DNA of 15,800 nt, taken from the NCBI GenBank assembly GCA_026770585.1, contig MU647368.1, positions 109,270-125,069 of the forward strand. The letters run 5' to 3'. This document shows, piece after piece, positions 12,885 through 15,800 of the stretch. Made by a program: the position numbers and the translations under genes. Position 1 is the first letter of the stretch. Every line of letters starts with the position of its first letter. The notes under the pieces are model-generated. The model was not told the origin of the DNA, did no database searches, and was given only the letters and a program-made list of their open reading frames with translations. The DNA comes from Baffinella frigidus (lineage: Eukaryota; Cryptophyceae; Cryptomonadales; Baffinellaceae).

Positions 12885-13296
12885 CAAACTGAGTCAAGCA
12901 AAGCTAGTACTCCTCCCCATCCATGTGGCTTCGGCTGGCAAGGCACCCTGCACCCTACCACTGGAGGCTGGCCGTGGCCTTTTCTTACATGTTGGTTTTA
13001 CGTTCGCGTCCAGGTATGTACGAGAGTTGCTCACGTTGCTCACGTTCAGCGTGAGTGACGTGGCCAATTCCCCACAAATCTTCTAAAAGAGGTTTTACGC
13101 TGCCACTTTTAGATTTTAAACAAATGTCAGGGTGGTCAGCCTCGAGTGGTCATCTTGACATGGGCGGGGTTCAAAATCATCTACCGTGTTTCTATTTGCC
13201 AGCTTCTGTGTCTTGATCTGTGTCGGAGTGGGACATAGAGGGGAACACACAGACGGGCTGCAATCGGCAGTGCTCGAGGCTTCGTAGTCGGAAAGG

Positions 13297-13430
13297 ACTA
13301 GCTCTGCCTCAGTCTATTTGAGCTCGCCCATCTGGTGACTCTTTTCCGCTCTAAAGTTGACAGATTCGTACACAAACCCAGCATGTCAAGTTAAGCATAG
13401 TCAGGCAACCTGACTGAGACAGAGCTAGAG
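13297..13430. mobile_element. MITE family C, copy 1
   Basis: Left end ACTAGCTCTGCCTCAGTC (13297-13314) faces GACTGAGACAGAGCTAGAG (13412-13430). Interior words AAGTTGACAGATTCGTAC and CAGCATGTCAAGTTAAGCAT recur in other copies. 134 bp, no coding sequence. Confidence 0.8.
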
Positions 13431-13705
13431 TGAGGTGACCTCCAGCGTCGTCGAAAATCCCGTCCATCGGAATCGTGGAGTGCAGCTGCGCGCCTGTAAT
13501 CCCGAGAGCTCACGTTAGAGACCGCCCCCCCCACAGTGGCAATGTTAGTGTCGTACAGCAATACGATACGTACAGCACAACGAGCGGCATTCAGTGCCGA
13601 TGCGCGCCTGCGCCCACCCGCTTGGTTCTTGGTTCTTACGCCCCTCCACTCAGCCCGCTCCACCACCGCTGCATCGACGCACGAGAGCGTGAGACAGAGC
13701 TAGGA
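13431..13705. other. no gene recognised
   Basis: GC-rich with overlapping short frames on both strands. The first ~30 bases (GAGGTGACCTCCAGCGTCGT) resemble those after family C copy 2 at 14168, so the shared block extends beyond the element. Nothing else is seen. Confidence 0.4.
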
Positions 13706-13716
13706 TATGCAAGTCT

Positions 13717-13850
13717 CTGGAGGGATACCTCGCCACCTCCCAATCCACCGTCACCCACCTGGTGCCCTGGGACCAGCGTAGGGCCATAGATATAGGCCTA
13801 CTGTAGGGACCTAGGGGGGTGCGCCTCCGTATGAGCAAGATAAGCCTGTA
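13717..13850. mobile_element. MITE family A, copy 12 (diverged)
   Basis: Left AGGGATACCTCGCCACCTCC and right GTATGAGCAAGATAAGCCTG are decayed termini; the CCTACTGTAGGGACCTAGGG interior is clear. The 11-mer TATGCAAGTCT lies on both sides (13706-13716, 13849-13859). Confidence 0.72.
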
Positions 13851-13945
13851 TGCAAGTCTATGGGGAGGGGAGAGGCGTGCGGAGGGCACCGGCGGGCAGC
13901 ATCGGCGGCATGGCGTCGGTCACGTTACTGGTCACGTCACACGGT

Positions 13946-14001
13946 GACGCGTAGTTGCCTGTCGACGCAGGCCCCGAAAGAGAGTCAGACCACACGCGTC
14001 A
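13946..14001 (+). repeat. 57-bp dispersed repeat, copy 2
   Basis: GACGCGTAGTTGCCTGTCGA onward, matching 12827-12884. Its last part seeds the minisatellite that follows. Confidence 0.88.
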
Positions 14002-14100
14002 GACCACGAGAGTCAGTCACAGGAGCCAGATGCAAGAGTCAGACCACACGAGCCAGACACAAGAGTCGAAACACACGAGTCAAACCACAGGAGTCAGATT
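13979..14100. repeat. minisatellite AGAGTCAGACCACAC
   Basis: About eight irregular units of 13-16 bases (GAGTCAGACCACACG, GAGCCAGACACAA, GAGTCGAAACACAC, GAGTCAAACCACAG). Frames through it give SQTTRV-type repeats and are not convincing genes. Confidence 0.8.
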
Positions 14101-14108
14101 GGTACCGC

Positions 14109-14165
14109 ATACCCAGCATGTCAACTTAAGCATAGCCAGGCAACCCAACTGAGACAGAGCTAGAA
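14109..14165 (+). mobile_element. MITE family C, copy 2 (right half only)
   Basis: CATACCCAGCATGTCAACTT and AACTGAGACAGAGCTAGA match the right half of 13297-13430. The left half is replaced by the minisatellite. Confidence 0.72.
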
Positions 14166-14560
14166 GGAGGTGCCCTCCATCGTCGTCCGATGGCGAGTTG
14201 TCGACGGAGGGGGGTGTAGCCTTGTGCCTGCCTTAAGAGTATGACTGTCTTAGGGTAAGACCTTTCCCTTAGACCAGGGCTAGAGATACGGCCGTCTGAC
14301 CAAGGCTAGATATCCTGCCCAGCCTTCATGGGGGGGGGCGGGGGCAAGTGGCATGCGAGGGGGAGGTGACCTCCGATGTCAACGGAGGTGAAGTGCCGGG
14401 GCACGACTTGCTTCGAGGCCACGTGTACCACTTGAGCTTGTGTGCGTCAGGCTTGGATTGTGTTGCTGTGCGCCGGCAGCGGACTGCGGATCCCCTAGGC
14501 AGCTAGTAAGCGGGGCGGGTCAATACCTCTATGGAGCCTTCGTCCTTCCAGAGTGGCGAG
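14166..14560. other. no gene recognised
   Basis: Contains GGAGGTGACCTCC palindromic words (around 14363), a TTAGGGTAAGACC / GGTCTAAGG-like imperfect hairpin near 14249-14275, and a G8 run. No gene was seen. Confidence 0.4.
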
Positions 14561-14612
14561 CAGCCATAGAACAGCTGCTTGTCCCATACGGATGTTGTCA
14601 CCTGCTTAGAGT
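14561..14612 (+). repeat. ~50-bp repeat, copy 1
   Basis: CAGCCATAGAACAGCTGCTT, then CATACGGATGTTGTCACCTG and CTTAGAGTT. Also found at 14805 and 14948. Confidence 0.85.
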
Positions 14613-14625
14613 TAAGAGTTGAGGG

Positions 14626-14759
14626 CTTACCACGCCAGATTGCAGGTGGGTGTTGATTTTTTAAAAACATATCTGATGGAGTTCTTTGACTTTCAAAAAC
14701 CACTGCCTTGAGGAGAAATTGACTTTTGGCAACACCTTCCAAGAATCTGGCGTGGTAGG
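14626..14759. mobile_element. MITE family D
   Basis: Perfect 14-bp inverted ends TACCACGCCAGATT (14628-14641) and AATCTGGCGTGGTA (14744-14757), including the TA. The flanks GAGGGCT and GGGGTTCGGG would join to telomere-like sequence without the element. The AT-rich interior carries two TTGACTTTYRR words. Confidence 0.82.
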
Positions 14760-14804
14760 GGTTCGGGTGTGGGGTTGAGGTTTCAAGGTTCAGGGTTCAG
14801 GGTT

Positions 14805-14856
14805 CAGCCGTAGAGCATCTTCTTGTCTCATACGGACGTTGTCACCTGCTTAGAGT
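14805..14856 (+). repeat. ~50-bp repeat, copy 2
   Basis: CAGCCGTAGAGCATCTTCTT, then TCATACGGACGTTGTCACCT. About 85% like copy 1. Confidence 0.88.
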
Positions 14857-14947
14857 TTCGGGTTCATGGGGTTAGAAGTTAGGGTTTCGGGACTGGGGGC
14901 CAGGGGGTAGGGTAAGGGGCTCAGGGTTCAGGGCTTGGGGTTTGGGG

Positions 14948-14991
14948 ATTAGAACATCTTCTTGTCCCACAAGGACACTGCCACCTGCTTA
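14948..14991 (+). repeat. ~50-bp repeat, copy 3
   Basis: ATTAGAACATCTTCTTGTCC, then ACTGCCACCTGCTTA. The most diverged copy; it runs straight into GGGGTTAGGG. Confidence 0.82.
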
Positions 14992-15065
14992 GGGGTTAGG
15001 GTTCGGAGTTTGGGGTTTAGAGTTTAGGGCTTAGGTTTCAGCCGTCCATAAAGGTGGACGACCAA

Positions 15066-15192
15066 ATTCCGGCGTCAAACTAATTCCGGCGTCTCGTAGG
15101 GTACCGTATGCAATACGGTAGGGTGATACGGAATGCCGGTATTAGGCTGACGCCGCAACTAGGTCGCCGCAATAAGGTCGACGCCGGAATTC
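15066..15192. repeat. inverted repeat with AATTCCGGCGTC ends
   Basis: AATTCCGGCGTC occurs directly twice (15065-15076, 15082-15093) and inverted as GACGCCGGAATT (15181-15192). A perfect 8-bp hairpin TACCGTAT/ATACGGTA with a 3-base loop is at 15102-15120. It could be a further short MITE; the ends are uncertain. Confidence 0.6.
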
Positions 15193-15304
15193 GGGCGTCC
15201 GCACGTAACGCGCGACCAAACATGAACCCCGCTGGGCCTGCTGGCAATGTCTCTCTCCTTTCGGACAGACGGATACCCGCGTGGTAGCAACAAAGATCTC
15301 TCTC

Positions 15305-15340
15305 AGTACGTTTCCGGCCGCGGCCCGGTATGTACCTTTC
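15305..15340 (+). repeat. 35-bp direct repeat, copy 1
   Basis: AGTACGTTTCCGGCCGCGGC then CCGGTATGTACCTTTC. Repeated at 15531-15565, bracketing a GA tract and a family C copy. Confidence 0.9.
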
Positions 15341-15418
15341 TGTCGGCGGAACCTGGGAGGCCCTGAGAGAGAGAGAGAGCGCGCGCGGCGCGATGGACGC
15401 GGTCGGGAGCTTATTCTC

Positions 15419-15535
15419 AAGTTGACATGTCAACTTACCGCGTCCGCGGTACAAATCCGTCAATTTTGGGGCGGACCAGAGCCCGGGCTTACCAACTTGG
15501 TCGAGCCCAAATAGACTGAGACAGAGGTAGAGTAC
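15419..15535 (-). mobile_element. MITE family C, copy 3 (reverse)
   Basis: The right end CAAATAGACTGAGACAGAGG is the reverse complement of the left end of 13297-13430 (CTCTGCCTCAGTCTATTTG). The interior GTACAAATCCGTCAATTTTG matches the inverted GTTGACAGATTCGTAC. The other end has an 18-bp palindrome, AAGTTGACATGTCAACTT (15419-15436). Confidence 0.72.
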
Positions 15536-15565
15536 GTTTCGGCCGCGGCTTGGTATGTACCTTTC
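15531..15565 (+). repeat. 35-bp direct repeat, copy 2
   Basis: AGTACGTTTCGGCCGCGGCT then TGGTATGTACCTTTC. Confidence 0.9.
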
Positions 15566-15689
15566 CAGCCGCGCCGCGCAGGGTTTGCGAGCGGGCGAGT
15601 GGGGCGATAGAACCGTGAGCGAGCTCCATTAGGCGCTCCTCGGAAACCAGGAGCTTCACTTGCCCGTCTTCCTTCTTCACTGCCTACTG

Positions 15690-15800
15690 TGGGTTGAGGG
15701 TTTAGGGTTTAGGGTTTAGGGTTCAGGGTTTAGGGTTTAGGGTTTAGGGTTTAGGGTTTAGGGTTTAGGGTTTAGGGTTTAGGGTTTAGGGTTTAGGGTT
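15690..15800. repeat. right terminal telomere array (TTTAGGG)n
   Basis: About 15 TTTAGGG heptamers run to the last base, with a TTGAGGG at the inner margin and one TTCAGGG. The G-rich strand runs 5'->3' towards the end, the correct polarity for a right chromosome end. Confidence 0.93.

Larger units (their letters stand above)
12615..13296. other. unique stretch, one 138-codon open frame of doubtful status
   Basis: An open frame on plus (12670-13086) starts with ATG but is arginine/serine-rich, has no recognised motif and crosses a block (12827-12884) repeated at 13946-14001. It also contains a perfect 18-bp palindrome (12732-12749, AGTGTGTCG/CGACACACT). I do not call it a gene. Confidence 0.4.
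14758..15045. repeat. patchy G-rich telomere-like sequence interleaved with the 50-bp repeat
   Basis: TTCAGGG, TTCGGGG, TTTGGGG, TTAGGGTT and TTTAGGG words in right-telomere polarity, interrupted by repeat copies at 14805-14856 and 14948-14991. Confidence 0.85.

Noticed and set aside
12670-13086. 138-codon plus-strand open frame as a gene
   Set aside because: Arginine/serine-rich with no motif; it overlaps a dispersed DNA repeat and a perfect palindrome, and a competing frame lies on the opposite strand.

Overview
The window reads as eukaryotic nuclear DNA, apparently a very short linear molecule or two joined subtelomeres. It starts with a CCCTAAA array (1-166) and ends with a TTTAGGG array (15690-15800). 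Both point outward, as the two ends of a linear chromosome would. The heptamer TTTAGGG is the plant/green-algal type and also occurs in several other algal and protist lineages. GC-rich exons with GT-AG introns and GTGCG donors fit an algal or protist genome. The exact lineage cannot be named from the sequence alone; a green alga or another phototrophic protist is my best guess.

Layout. 1-3000 is subtelomeric: telomere-like heptamer arrays of several one-base-variant types (CCCCAAA, CCATAAA, TTTGGGG, CCCTAAA), whose orientation flips at copies of a 32-bp boundary repeat, plus a GC-rich repeat carrying the decamer RGGTTRYGAG. 3000-5010 holds short inverted-repeat elements (three of MITE family A, plus families G and H). 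5100-5300 is a TGTAGGG-type array. 5600-6786 is a set of segmental duplications that repeatedly copy one splice acceptor and the start of the exon after it. 6787-9183 carries the only gene I can support: the C-terminal substrate-binding region of a type II DnaJ/Hsp40 co-chaperone, split over three phase-0 exons (6787-6969, 8089-8160, 9103-9183). Its two introns are filled with MITEs and a telomere-like array. 9184-14170 is dominated by more MITEs, including an 816-bp member of family A, and by a 520-bp TTTAGGG-like tract at 10445-10970. 14560-15045 interleaves telomere-like sequence with a 50-bp repeat. 15050-15690 has inverted and direct repeats, then the right telomere begins.

The J domain of the DnaJ gene was not found, so the gene is a 3' fragment or has upstream exons I could not recognise. 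No tRNA, rRNA, CRISPR array or transposase was seen. At least eight families of short inverted-repeat element are visible, several flanked by TA as expected for Tc1/mariner-mobilised MITEs. Most open frames are translations of these repeats. The main interest is how closely telomere-like arrays, MITEs and the split gene are interwoven: an internal telomere-like array runs directly into a 3' splice site, and a 190-bp insertion has duplicated another.
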